DNA of 64,000 nt from Pseudomonadota bacterium. GTDB taxonomy: Bacteria; Pseudomonadota; Gammaproteobacteria; Steroidobacterales; Steroidobacteraceae. This document shows positions 9,462 to 18,878 of this stretch, piece by piece (the first letter of the stretch is position 1; every line of letters begins with the position of its first letter). The stretch spans positions 53,452-117,451 of the forward strand of contig JAEWBG010000111.1 of the NCBI GenBank assembly GCA_023391335.1, in the 5' to 3' direction. The notes under the pieces are model-generated. The model saw only the letters and a program-made list of their open reading frames with translations. It was not told the DNA's origin and searched no databases. The translations under genes were made by a program, and so were the position numbers.

Positions 9462-12233
9462 CTAGCCTTCCAGCTCTGCCTGAAGGCGTCGTGCCTCGGC
9501 AACCTCCGGAAATGACGCGCTGGTCACTTGACGAAGGATCTGAAGAGCCCGATCGCGTTGTCCCGCTTCGGCCAGGGCCGCAGCGTAGTGATAACGAACA
9601 TCCGGAGGGGCAGCCGATGTATCTGCAGCACGCTCCAACACAGGTAGTGATTGTTCGACGTGCCCATTCTTAAACAGGATCCAACCGTACGTGTCGGCAA
9701 CCGCGGGGTTTTGCGCAGCAGCATCGAAAGCGCGTTTTGCGGTCATTTGTGCGCGACTGTCCCCTCGCTCGAAATAGAGCCACGCGAGATTATTGAGGGC
9801 CAATGGGCTGGCATTCGACTCGAGAGCGATGTGTTCGTATTGTTCAATCGCCCCCGCGTTATCGCCCACTTCAGCAAATGCACTCGCCAGCACCATTCGC
9901 GCGGCCTCATCTCGAGGCTGCCGGCTAACCCAGTCTTGGAGGAGCGAAGTGGGCTGGCGAAGCTTTGCTTGCCTTGCGGCGCCGTACGCCTTGATTGCAG
10001 CTGCTGCCGAGGGGCGCAACTCGTATGAGCGCCTGAAGGCTTCTGCTGCAGCCTCGAACTGCTTCCGATTTAGGGCGACGTCCCCCTCGAGCAGGTCCGC
10101 ATTTGGGTCGCGAGGTTGAGCCTGGCGCAACTCAGCAACGTGCGCGGCAGCAGCGTCGGACTTGCCATCGTGTAGATCCAGTGCGACTAACAATGCCGTG
10201 GCAGCAGTAGGATTCTTCGCAATGGATTGTGCTTTTTGGGCCCACTCGCGAGCTGCAGCGTAGTTGCCTAGCGCCATCTGAGTTCGTGCAAAGCCGAGCA
10301 ACCAAGACGGATTCGAGGGGTCTTGTGCTGTCGCGTCCCTGAACTTCGCGGCTGCCTCGTCATACCGACCGACCTCAAGATATAACTGAGCGACGGCTGC
10401 CGATGCTTTTGCATCGCCCCCTGCCGCGGCAAGCGCCTCCCCGATCGCCAAGTCCGCGTCTTTGGTTTTCTTCTGCTGTAAGTAAACTGCCGCAAGGAGC
10501 AACCGCGACTCGATGGATTTGGGATCTCTTTTGCGAAGCTCTTCGAGTCGACGCGTAGCGTCCCCCCGATCGCCTTGCGCCAGAGACAGCCGCGCGAGCG
10601 ACAGCTGTGCTTCAGCATTGTTGGGCTCGGTCGCGAGCACCTGGTCGTAGCTCTTTCGAGCCGACGCGGCATCTCCCGACGCTGCATCCACACGTGCGAG
10701 TGCGAGCAGAGCACCGATGCTCTTGGGATCCAACGCGAGTTGTCGCTGCACGTATTCACGCGCAGCAGCGAAGTCACGCTGCTGGAAGGCGAACGCGGCA
10801 GCAACGGACAATGCGGCACTATCCTTGGGTCGGGACGCTACCAGCTTTACTACTTCCGCCTGAGCAGCCTCTTTACCTTTGGCAGCATTGATCGCGGCGA
10901 TCAACATCGTGTCGCGACGAGCACCTCCATTTTGCGGAGACATGCCCTGCAAGAGATCGACCGCCTTTTTACTCGCGCCAGACGACAAGTACGCGAGCGC
11001 CAGATCCAGCTTCAGGTTTGCGTTATCTGGTTGAGCCGCGATACTCCGCTCCAAGAGTGAGATGGCTTGATCCTGTTCTCCCTGCTGCAGGCTCGCCCAT
11101 CCACGTAGCGCGTCGAGCTGAGGATCTTGGTTGGCCGCTTGAATGGGCGCCAACACCTGCATCGCGAGGTCCGGCCGCTGCAAACGCAATTGCGCTTGTG
11201 CCACTAACTTACGGGCTTCGACATTGCCGGCATCTTTTTGCACGACGTCACCGAGTTCCGCGAGCGCCTGGTTCGCGCTCCCATTGGCAAGCAGTGCTGC
11301 GCCCAGCAGCAGCTTGGCCTGCAAGAACTCAGGTGCAGCAGTCAGGGCCTTCTGCGCACTTGTGATCGCGCTGGGATAGTTCTGTTCAGCCATCGCGATG
11401 CGCGCAGCCAAGAACGAGGTCAGTGGAGCATCCGGAGCTCGCGCAACGAGTTCAGCATGCGTCTTATGGGCTGCTGGCAGATCACCGATCGCCAGCTCAG
11501 ATTCAGCTGATCCAGCGAGAGCAGTATTGAGTTCCACTGGGGTCAACCGTCCTTGTGCGTTGTCGCGCGCCGATCGATATGCCTCTAACGCCTCTTTGTA
11601 TTGCCCACTGCGAGCAAGCAGAGATCCTCGTAAGAGCAATGCACTCGCGTTCTTGCGATCGGCATCGAGAACTGCGTCGACTTCGCCCAGAGCGTCGTCG
11701 GTTCTGCCTAGCTGCGCGTAGGCTTGTGCGCGTCCAATGCGCGCTCGCACCGAAGTCGCGTCCCGATCCACTGCCTTGCCTAACAAGGCCAGTGCGTGTT
11801 CGCTTTGCCCCTTATCCAGCAGTGCCAGCCCTTCATAAGTCAGCCGTTGAGCGTCGGACATTGGGAGCTCGCCGGAATCTAACTGCGCAAGGAGCCCATC
11901 GGCATCATCCAACGCCAACTTGGTCTCAGCAGTCAGAACCGCGAGTTGCTCGGGTTTTGCGCCCGATTGAGCAGCGCGATCCAATTCCTTAGCTGCGCCC
12001 TTGGCATCCCCTACGTGCAATGAGAGTTCAGCCAGCAGCAATCGTCCCTTCACATTGTCCGGTGCCGACTTCAGTGCATTTTGCAGATCGATGATCGCGC
12101 CTCGATCGTCACCTGCATCTCGCTTCCGCTCGGCTCTGACGATTCGCTGATCCGCACTCATGAATGCGTCGCAGCCACACACATTCAACGCGAGAGCTGC
12201 TAAAACGATGAACGAGCAAGTCGCCTTGTGCAT
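9462..12233 (-). CDS. prsT: XrtA/PEP-CTERM system TPR-repeat lipoprotein PrsT
   Basis: Very long lipoprotein (923 aa) consisting almost wholly of tetratricopeptide repeats, about 20 units recognisable by W/L-G-A-Y-A-P patterns such as ALLLRGSLLARSGQYKEALEAYRSA. The N-terminal signal ends in LNVCGCD, giving a lipobox-like cysteine near residue 21, so membrane anchoring is likely. This architecture and length match the exosortase-associated PrsT family (TIGR02917). TPR scaffolds such as AlgK and BcsC bridge synthesis and outer-membrane export, and the same role is inferred here. An AAGGAAG ribosome site precedes the ATG. It is encoded 30 bases downstream of xrtA. Confidence 0.93.
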   Translation of the reverse strand: MHKATCSFIVLAALALNVCGCDAFMSADQRIVRAERKRDAGDDRGAIIDLQNALKSAPDNVKGRLLLAELSLHVGDAKGAAKELDRAAQSGAKPEQLAVLTAETKLALDDADGLLAQLDSGELPMSDAQRLTYEGLALLDKGQSEHALALLGKAVDRDATSVRARIGRAQAYAQLGRTDDALGEVDAVLDADRKNASALLLRGSLLARSGQYKEALEAYRSARDNAQGRLTPVELNTALAGSAESELAIGDLPAAHKTHAELVARAPDAPLTSFLAARIAMAEQNYPSAITSAQKALTAAPEFLQAKLLLGAALLANGSANQALAELGDVVQKDAGNVEARKLVAQAQLRLQRPDLAMQVLAPIQAANQDPQLDALRGWASLQQGEQDQAISLLERSIAAQPDNANLKLDLALAYLSSGASKKAVDLLQGMSPQNGGARRDTMLIAAINAAKGKEAAQAEVVKLVASRPKDSAALSVAAAFAFQQRDFAAAREYVQRQLALDPKSIGALLALARVDAASGDAASARKSYDQVLATEPNNAEAQLSLARLSLAQGDRGDATRRLEELRKRDPKSIESRLLLAAVYLQQKKTKDADLAIGEALAAAGGDAKASAAVAQLYLEVGRYDEAAAKFRDATAQDPSNPSWLLGFARTQMALGNYAAAREWAQKAQSIAKNPTAATALLVALDLHDGKSDAAAAHVAELRQAQPRDPNADLLEGDVALNRKQFEAAAEAFRRSYELRPSAAAAIKAYGAARQAKLRQPTSLLQDWVSRQPRDEAARMVLASAFAEVGDNAGAIEQYEHIALESNASPLALNNLAWLYFERGDSRAQMTAKRAFDAAAQNPAVADTYGWILFKNGHVEQSLPVLERAADTSAAPPDVRYHYAAALAEAGQRDRALQILRQVTSASFPEVAEARRLQAELEG

Positions 12234-12263
12234 CCTGAAATCTTCCTTCGACGACTTCGTGAG

Positions 12264-13751
12264 CTAATGAGCGCCGGACAGTGCTGATGCGAAGGCGTTC
12301 AACCTAGACTTCGCCGCTTCGCAATGGGACGCGCAATCGGTCCGTACCGCGACGATGCGAGACAGTGGCGCCGACCAAAGCGATTGCACTCCGTAGCTCA
12401 GCTGTGCGCGCAACCCACTGGCCGTCTGCAGATTTCCGATGTGATATGAAAATCTGAGCACACTGCGGTTGGGCCCGTCCTGCAAAACGAGTTCGCGAAT
12501 GCCGTGCGAGATCTCACGAGAATCAACGACACTGTCCGAATCACTGAATAGGTGGTTGTTGTAACCCACCAATTCTTTGCCCTGCTGCTGCTGCCGATAT
12601 GCCGCTACAAATCGCCACACTCGCTCGCCGGCGGAATCCTCGTACGTCGCGAGATCTTCAACATCTGCACCGACAAATACGGGGCTCCATCTCGTGCTGT
12701 CTGCGGGCAGGGGCCCAAGCCAGCCGTGTAGCGCAGGACGCATCTGCGCGGCTGTCGGGGCTGGTGCAGGGTTTATCGGATCGAGAACAGCCCAAGCAGG
12801 TACAACCAGCAAAGCGAAGGCGGCATACGCGGCACGACGCTTTGGTAGGTCGGATCGCTGCGTCTCAGGTTGCGCAACCGGAACGAGAGCGGAGGATGGA
12901 AAGCGACTCGCAACCCAGAAGAAGAGCCCCATCATCACAGCGAACACGACCCAACCAAAGCGATAGTGCTCAACGCGCACCAAATAGTGCTGCATGTTTG
13001 TGAGGTGGCCGGCGACCACAATCACGTACACGCGCACCCAGTTCGCTACGACAGCGAGGAAGAATGCGAGCGCTAGGAGCAGTGAGCGCGTCTTTAGAGA
13101 GTCGCGGCCGAGTTCCCCGTACAGCGCACCGAGCGCTAATCCGACCATAACGAAGTGCAACCCGCTGCACCCCCCAGCGATCTCGAAGGTGCCCGCAGGA
13201 ATGTGGACGAAGTTTCCGTCTACGTAAGCTTCAACGCCGCTCGCATGAAGCATGTGCCCAACCATCGATGCCGAGACAGCCTGCAGACGAGGCGTGAGCA
13301 CATCCCAGACGGGAATTGCGAACAGCAAGAAACCGATTGGAAAGGCCGCTAACCGTGCCGCTCCAATCCCGAACATCGACCACACTGCAAGCAGTGCTAT
13401 CACCGGGAAAGCGAGTTCATGAGCAGTCTCGATGCCGGCGCGATATGCGATGAGCCAACCGATGCTGCCCAGCAGATAGGCGAACACGGCGAAGAGATTC
13501 GCCTCGGGCTGCAGTTGTTCTAGCCGGTCATCGCGCAAAATCAACCAGAATGAAATTCCTAACACGATGAATCCGTGAGTAAACGTTGTCTTGTCCGTGT
13601 CGAGCCAAAGCGTAGATAAAGCGAGGGTGGTCGGCCAATACAAGGCCAGCATGGCCAGAAGACAAGCTGCAACCAGCAGCCGCATCCGCCTACGCGCCAT
13701 TATGGGTTGCGCTCTAGGTGCGAGAGCGACCTCATCCTCAAGGCTCGCCAT
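12264..13751 (-). CDS. xrtA: Exosortase A fused to an EpsI domain
   Basis: Polytopic membrane cysteine protease/transpeptidase of 495 aa. The exosortase core has about eight membrane helices and carries the catalytic set: Cys195 in AGGCSGLHF, Arg240 in NWVRVYVIV, and His262 in VEHYRFGW. From about residue 305 a soluble EpsI domain follows (WLGPLPADSTRWSP, then a VGYNNHLF segment), a fusion common in the XrtA family. Exosortases recognise C-terminal PEP-CTERM tails and are thought to process and transfer those proteins at the membrane. No PEP-CTERM substrate is encoded in this window, so clients lie elsewhere. The ATG overlaps the prsR stop by one base (TAATG). Confidence 0.95.
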   Translation of the reverse strand: MASLEDEVALAPRAQPIMARRRMRLLVAACLLAMLALYWPTTLALSTLWLDTDKTTFTHGFIVLGISFWLILRDDRLEQLQPEANLFAVFAYLLGSIGWLIAYRAGIETAHELAFPVIALLAVWSMFGIGAARLAAFPIGFLLFAIPVWDVLTPRLQAVSASMVGHMLHASGVEAYVDGNFVHIPAGTFEIAGGCSGLHFVMVGLALGALYGELGRDSLKTRSLLLALAFFLAVVANWVRVYVIVVAGHLTNMQHYLVRVEHYRFGWVVFAVMMGLFFWVASRFPSSALVPVAQPETQRSDLPKRRAAYAAFALLVVPAWAVLDPINPAPAPTAAQMRPALHGWLGPLPADSTRWSPVFVGADVEDLATYEDSAGERVWRFVAAYRQQQQGKELVGYNNHLFSDSDSVVDSREISHGIRELVLQDGPNRSVLRFSYHIGNLQTASGLRAQLSYGVQSLWSAPLSRIVAVRTDCASHCEAAKSRLNAFASALSGAH

Positions 13752-15109
13752 TACTGCACTCGCATTCCGTACTTTTCCATCAAGTCGTATAGGGTCGGAC
13801 GACTGACACCCAACAGCTCAGCGGTCCGCGAGATGTTTCCGTCCGTGATCGTCAATGCCTGCTGAATAGCCTGGCGCTCGGCGCGCGTACGGACTTCCTT
13901 TAGGTTGAAGAGCAGTTCGCTGCTGGTCGCCTCTTTGAGGCCCAAATCCTCCGGCGTGATCATCGTGCCTTCGGCCATGATCATCGCCGTCTTCACTTTA
14001 TTCTCGAGTTCGCGAACGTTGCCGGGCCAGCTGTAGGCCTCGAGTGCCGCCAATGCTTGCTCACTGAAACCACGTTTCGGCCGCCCTTGGACGCCGCTGA
14101 ACTTGCGCAACATCGCGTGCGCGAGAACAGTGGCACCGCCTTTGCGTTCGCGAAGCGGCGGTACCGTAATCGTCACTTCGCCGATTCTGAAGTAAAGGTC
14201 TTGGCGGAACTTCTGCTCTGCGATGAGTTGCTGAAGATCTTTGTTCGTTGCGCACACAACGCGCACGTTGACCGGAATTTCTTGGCGCCCGCCAACTCGT
14301 TCAATGACCTTGTTCTGCAGGAAGCGCAGCAACTTCGCTTGTAGCGCGATCGGCATGTCACCGATCTCATCGAGGAACAGCGTGCCTCCGTGTGCGACTT
14401 CCACCTTCCCGATCGTCTGCTTTACGGCACCCGTGAATGCGCCTCGCTCATGACCGAACAATTCGCTTTCGAGCAACTGCTCTGGAATGGCCGCGCAGTT
14501 GATCGCCACGAACTTGCCGTCGGTTCTGCCACTCTGCGCGTGAACAGCACGCGCGATAAGCTCTTTACCGGTTCCACTTTCACCAAGGATTAGGACAGAT
14601 ACATCGGTGCGTGCGACCTTCTCCACCATCCGACAGACTCGCATCATCGCGTCGTCGGTCGCGATGAGCCCTTCCATCGGAGCAGCAGATTGCGCCTGCT
14701 TCAATTGGCGGTTCTGCTCCTCCAATGCATGCATGTGGAAGGCGCGACTGACGATCAGCTTTAGTACTTCGGTATCGACCGGTTTCTGATAGAAATCGTA
14801 CGCGCCGAGCGACACGGCTCTGACGGCGTTGTCCCGATCGTTGTTTCCCGTGACAACGATGACCTTCGTCTGCGGAGCGAGCGCAAGGATTTCCCTCAGC
14901 GTCTGCATGCCTTCCGCTACTCCTTCCGCATCCGGAGGCAAGCCAAGATCCTGCAGCACGACTGGCGGCTCGAACCGCCGCAACATCGTCAACGCTTCGT
15001 TGCGCGTCGAGGCAATCAGGACTTCGTGTTCGTCGAAGCACCACTTCAATTGCTTCTGCAAGCCGATGTCATCTTCGACGATCAGGAGTTTGGGTCGATC
15101 CACGGTCAC
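13751..15109 (-). CDS. prsR: PEP-CTERM-box response regulator PrsR (sigma-54 activator)
   Basis: NtrC-type response regulator of 452 aa. The receiver domain has acidic residues ED at 12-13, the phospho-acceptor Asp54 and Lys109. The AAA+ domain has Walker A GESGTGKE at 176-183, GAFTGA at 223-228 (the sigma-54 contact loop) and Walker B LFLDEIGD. A C-terminal Fis-type helix-turn-helix (NISRTAELLGVSRPTLYDLM) ends the protein. It should be phosphorylated by PrsK and open sigma-54 promoters of XrtA/PEP-CTERM genes. It starts at GTG, overlapping the PrsK stop (GTGA). A sigma-54-like promoter at 20366-20381 is a plausible target. Confidence 0.95.
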   Translation of the reverse strand: MTVDRPKLLIVEDDIGLQKQLKWCFDEHEVLIASTRNEALTMLRRFEPPVVLQDLGLPPDAEGVAEGMQTLREILALAPQTKVIVVTGNNDRDNAVRAVSLGAYDFYQKPVDTEVLKLIVSRAFHMHALEEQNRQLKQAQSAAPMEGLIATDDAMMRVCRMVEKVARTDVSVLILGESGTGKELIARAVHAQSGRTDGKFVAINCAAIPEQLLESELFGHERGAFTGAVKQTIGKVEVAHGGTLFLDEIGDMPIALQAKLLRFLQNKVIERVGGRQEIPVNVRVVCATNKDLQQLIAEQKFRQDLYFRIGEVTITVPPLRERKGGATVLAHAMLRKFSGVQGRPKRGFSEQALAALEAYSWPGNVRELENKVKTAMIMAEGTMITPEDLGLKEATSSELLFNLKEVRTRAERQAIQQALTITDGNISRTAELLGVSRPTLYDLMEKYGMRVQ

Positions 15110-17217
15110 GTTGGACTTCCTTCCGTTTGTATTGCGCCCCCCGCCGCGGTGTACGGGCCGGATAAGGCTTCTCCGCGGGTGGAAACAGGTAGGTTAATCA
15201 AAAAGCGGGTCCCATGACCGGGGCTACTGCTCACTTCTACCGTCCCGCCAATTTGACGAACGTATTCGCGCACCTGATAAGCACCGATTCCCATTCCCTT
15301 GGAGCCCTTGGTGCTATCAAATGGGCGAAACAGACGGTCGCGAATGAATTCAGGAGTCATTCCCGCTCCCGAATCCGACACGCTGATGCTCACACGCTCT
15401 GGCGTCGCCTCCACCCCAACGTTCACCGCGCCCGCGTCTGCGGTTGCATCCTGTGCGTTCCGAATCACGTGTTCCAGCGCACTGATCAGCCGCTCCGCAT
15501 CGGCGGAAACCTGGACCGGGATGATCGGTGCAGCAACTGGCACGGGCTTGCGGTCCGCACAGCGCGCGACTGCATCGTGTATCACCTTGCCGAGATCCAG
15601 CTCGCATAGCCTCTCCTGCGCCTGTTTTCTTTTTAGTTGCTCGATCAACTTAGTCATGCGTTCGACAGTGTTGTCGATCGTCTCGATCGCATCGTCGATA
15701 AACTCAGGGTTGTGCTTGTGACGCCGCGAATTGACCACGATCAACTTCAGCTGGGCAACTGAATTCTTCAAATCGTGCATCATGAATGCGGTGAGCTTGT
15801 TGTACGCCTCGAACTGACGACTTTCAGCCAATCGCTGGTGCGCGTCGTGCTGTGCGATGTGCGTTGCAACGTGACGACCGACCGTCTTCAGCAGATCGCG
15901 ATCTTCGTATGTGAGCTGGAATGGCGGCGGTGGATTGTAGAGAACAATGAACCCAAGAAGCTCGTTAAGTTGCAGCAGGGGAGAGACGATGCGCAGCTCT
16001 TGATTGTTCAAAAGCCAACCAGGGACTTCAATGTTGCGATAAACATCCGGCCTACTGCGCAACTCATCCATGTCGATAATCCATTTCGTCCTCGCTAAGA
16101 ACTGCGCCAGATCGGCCTGTACAATCAATGGCTCGATGGCCGTAAGCGAGTCGATGTGCATAGGCCAAGCTGCGGCGACCCGATACTTGCGGTCTTCTTC
16201 GTCGCGCAAAAAAAGAAACCCACCCGGACTTGAGAAGATTTGTGCGATCGCTCTGACCGCGGTACGGCGCACATCCTCTTCATCAGTGGATGAGAGCGTA
16301 CCAATGAAGCGCAGCCATTCGATGCGATAGTCGTACTTGTTACGGTAGAAGTGCTTGCTCAGAAACACGCGTGCGTACCGACGTAGCGTTTCCGAGGCCA
16401 GCACGCCAACAAGCGCAACGATCGCGCCGGCCATGAACACGATTTGGCCAACAACGCCCCACTCGCCGCCTTTTTCGCGAACGTAGAAGCCACCGAGCGC
16501 CATTACAGTTAGATATGCGCCGACAACCATGAAAGTCGTCGTGTAGAACACCGCCTGGCGCGAGACAAAGATATCGAGTGACCACTGCGGGTTACGTCGT
16601 GCCGAAATTGCGAGCAACGGAACTGCCACCGCACTGAGCACACCCCGTGCGTTCCAAGCATCGGCGGAGATCCCGTGGATCAGCTCGACTTGGGAGTACA
16701 GGAACAGGTCGTACGCGAACATTGCGCCGACACCTATGCAGAAGTACTTCAGCGCATTGCGACTCGAGTGGGTCGCATTTCGAAACAATTGCTCAACGAG
16801 TACTAAGCCCAGCAGCGAGAGAGCCAGCTGCGTTCGCGACAACAGGATCGTGGGATCGACAAAGAAGATGCCTTTGCGTTCGAGAAGGAAAGCAACCAGA
16901 GGCGCCGTAAAGAGAACACATGCAAGAGCATGAACAGCGAGCTTGAATCTGGGCCCAATGGTTTGAGCTGCCACAGCGGAAATGGCGAGCACCCAGATTG
17001 CACCCCGCGAGATTTCCAGCTCATACACAACAATCGCCGGGATCGCGTCCCAGTGATGATGTACCGAGAGCACGATTGCCCAGCAGGCACTGATCGCGCT
17101 CGCAGCGATCAGGAGAATTCCGGGGCCACGGCCTTTCCAGCTGACCGACAGCAGGGTCGTGAGCAGCAGATACGCGAGACCAGCCGCTCCGTACCCTAGA
17201 ACGCCCAGTGTGTTCAT
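15106..17217 (-). CDS. prsK: XrtA/PEP-CTERM system histidine kinase PrsK
   Basis: Membrane sensor kinase of 703 aa with about eight hydrophobic helices in the first 280 residues, then a GAF-like domain (about 305-450) and a kinase core. The H-box is FMMHDLKNSVAQLK with His481, followed by an N-box around HVIRNAQDAT, a G1 box DSGAGM and a G2 box GMGIGAYQVR. This is the architecture of the exosortase-linked PrsK family (TIGR02916). It would sense an unknown envelope or cytoplasmic cue and phosphorylate PrsR. Its stop overlaps the prsR GTG start, giving stoichiometric coupling of the two-component pair. The ATG lies 6 bases after the sugar transferase stop. Confidence 0.95.
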   Translation of the reverse strand: MNTLGVLGYGAAGLAYLLLTTLLSVSWKGRGPGILLIAASAISACWAIVLSVHHHWDAIPAIVVYELEISRGAIWVLAISAVAAQTIGPRFKLAVHALACVLFTAPLVAFLLERKGIFFVDPTILLSRTQLALSLLGLVLVEQLFRNATHSSRNALKYFCIGVGAMFAYDLFLYSQVELIHGISADAWNARGVLSAVAVPLLAISARRNPQWSLDIFVSRQAVFYTTTFMVVGAYLTVMALGGFYVREKGGEWGVVGQIVFMAGAIVALVGVLASETLRRYARVFLSKHFYRNKYDYRIEWLRFIGTLSSTDEEDVRRTAVRAIAQIFSSPGGFLFLRDEEDRKYRVAAAWPMHIDSLTAIEPLIVQADLAQFLARTKWIIDMDELRSRPDVYRNIEVPGWLLNNQELRIVSPLLQLNELLGFIVLYNPPPPFQLTYEDRDLLKTVGRHVATHIAQHDAHQRLAESRQFEAYNKLTAFMMHDLKNSVAQLKLIVVNSRRHKHNPEFIDDAIETIDNTVERMTKLIEQLKRKQAQERLCELDLGKVIHDAVARCADRKPVPVAAPIIPVQVSADAERLISALEHVIRNAQDATADAGAVNVGVEATPERVSISVSDSGAGMTPEFIRDRLFRPFDSTKGSKGMGIGAYQVREYVRQIGGTVEVSSSPGHGTRFLINLPVSTRGEALSGPYTAAGGAIQTEGSPT

Positions 17218-17223
17218 GGGGTG

Positions 17224-18627
17224 CTAGCGCGCACCTTTTCTCCAGACGATCACCTCAACGGTTTGCACCAAGATCGCCAGGTAGAAAAGCAGACTATGGT
17301 TCTTGACGTAGAACAAGTCGTACTGAAGTTTCTCTGTCGCATCCTGCTCCGATGATCCATACGGGTAACAGAGCTGCGCCCATCCCGTGATGCCGGGCTT
17401 GATCGAGTGGCGTTCTCGATAGTAAGGGATGCGTTCGTTCAGCTGATCGACGAATTCGGGCCGCTCGGGTCGAGGCCCCACGAAGCTCATCTCACCACGC
17501 AAAACGTTGAGGATCTGTGGGAGCTCATCGATGCGCGTCAGACGTATGAAGGAACCTATCTTCGTCACTCGGCTATCGTTCTTCTGCGCCCATTGCGGCT
17601 TGCCGTCGCGCTCGGCGTCCTCGCGCATACTGCGGAACTTCAACAACTTGAAAGGTCGTCCGTACTGCCCAACTCGCACCTGACGATAGAAGATAGATGC
17701 GCGTGGTCCTTCAGTAAGCTTGATCGCCAGCGCAGTGATCAACATCAGCGGAAGCGCAATGGTCAACAGGGCCAAGCTCGCGACGATATCGAAAGCACGC
17801 TCTAGCGAGCCGTGAATGCGACCTTGCCTAAAGCCTTCCGAAAAAATCATCCAGCTAGGGTTCAAAACATCCAGACGTACTTTGCCTGTCTCGCGCTCGA
17901 GGAAGGTAACCAATTCGACGATCTCCACACCCTCGAGGCGGCACTCGAGCAACTGATCCATCGGAAATTGCCGACGTCGGTCATCCATTGCGACGACGAT
18001 CTCATCGACTCGCTCGTCCTCGCAAATGGTGATGAGGTCCTTGCCCGTGAACAGCCTCTTCGATTGAGTTACGGTCAAAAGCTCATCGCCTTCAGCCGGC
18101 ACGTAACCCACCACGACGAATCCGCGTCGATCTGAACGGCGCCGAAGCCGGACGATGCTGCCAGCCCGACGACCAGCGCCATACACAAGAATGCGGCGTT
18201 TAAAGATGTCTTCGTTGACGAGCTTGTCGAAGATCATTCGTATGACGACGCACCCTCCAAACGAGAGCGCCGTACTCGCAAACAGCGCTCCTCGCCCGAT
18301 GTGAAGCGCCGGAATGAAGTACGCCAGAATGGCAATGAACAGTGCGCCCCCAATGACGCTGGCGCCGACCCGAGCAAGAACTCCAATAAGCTTGGAGCGC
18401 TGCCGAGCGTTGTAGAGGCCCATTGCGGTCATGCTCACAAACATGATGCCGGCGAAGAAAATCCCGCGCGGCAGCATCGGACCGTGCAAGCCGCTGGGGA
18501 TCGGCAAGGAATCATCGAGCTGCAGGAGCGCCGCGCCATACGGAGCAAAGAAGAAGACGACGCCTTCGACGGCTGCCAACAAAGCCAGCGGCAGTTGCCA
18601 ATAGTGTTGAAATATTCGAATCGCCAC
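17224..18627 (-). CDS. TIGR03013 family XrtA/PEP-CTERM initiating sugar transferase
   Basis: Polyprenyl-phosphate hexose-1-phosphate transferase of 467 aa. N-terminal membrane helices (to about residue 110) precede a CoA_binding-like domain (IFKRRILVYGAGRRAGSIVRL) and a C-terminal bacterial sugar transferase domain with RAFDIVASLALL, KLLKFRSMREDAE, LTRIDELPQILNVLRGEMSFVGPRPERPEF and WAQLCYPYG. It should start the exopolysaccharide repeat unit on undecaprenyl phosphate. It is the first gene of the XrtA operon. The GTG start is supported by TTAGGA about 10 bases upstream and by the usual family N-terminus (IRIFQHYW). The upstream region holds a perfect palindrome (18733-18750). Confidence 0.93.
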   Translation of the reverse strand: MAIRIFQHYWQLPLALLAAVEGVVFFFAPYGAALLQLDDSLPIPSGLHGPMLPRGIFFAGIMFVSMTAMGLYNARQRSKLIGVLARVGASVIGGALFIAILAYFIPALHIGRGALFASTALSFGGCVVIRMIFDKLVNEDIFKRRILVYGAGRRAGSIVRLRRRSDRRGFVVVGYVPAEGDELLTVTQSKRLFTGKDLITICEDERVDEIVVAMDDRRRQFPMDQLLECRLEGVEIVELVTFLERETGKVRLDVLNPSWMIFSEGFRQGRIHGSLERAFDIVASLALLTIALPLMLITALAIKLTEGPRASIFYRQVRVGQYGRPFKLLKFRSMREDAERDGKPQWAQKNDSRVTKIGSFIRLTRIDELPQILNVLRGEMSFVGPRPERPEFVDQLNERIPYYRERHSIKPGITGWAQLCYPYGSSEQDATEKLQYDLFYVKNHSLLFYLAILVQTVEVIVWRKGAR

Positions 18628-18732
18628 GAATCGTTGATTCCTAAGAAAGGGGCGCGAAAAAGCGAGCGAGGAATGCGCTCAGCATCCAAAGATGCATATT
18701 GAGCGGGATGCCTTAGCCCAAAACCAGCGGAC

Positions 18733-18750
18733 GTAAGTCTAGTGACTTAC
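18733..18750. promoter_or_regulatory. Perfect palindrome, candidate operator upstream of the XrtA operon
   Basis: GTAAGTC-TAGT-GACTTAC: 7-base arms with a 4-base spacer and no mismatch, about 105 bases upstream of the XrtA operon start codon and 85 bases upstream of the bfd -35. A symmetric site of this size fits a dimeric regulator. PrsR is an obvious candidate but the assignment is an inference. A second, wider inverted pair (GACAGT ... ACTGTC, roughly 18754-18790) lies next to it. Confidence 0.5.
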
Positions 18751-18818
18751 TACGACAGTCCTCGTGAAGGGAGTCACAACGACTACTGTCAAATGAACAT
18801 ACGTACGATCCCGGCTAA

Positions 18819-18850
18819 TTGACAATCATTCGCATTTGTATTTAGATGGC
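18819..18850 (+). promoter_or_regulatory. bfd promoter overlapped by a Fur box
   Basis: A perfect -35 hexamer TTGACA (18819-18824) is followed at workable spacing by AT-rich -10 candidates (TATTTA or TTAGAT). Overlapping this, GACAATCATTCGCATTTGT (18821-18839) matches the AATNATTCNCATT pattern of Fur boxes. The position between -35 and -10 would give classic iron repression. bfd genes are Fur-repressed in enterics and pseudomonads. The site is seen in the sequence; regulation is inferred. Confidence 0.72.
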
Positions 18851-18878
18851 CCGTAGTTTAACCGGCCTGCTTTGCACC

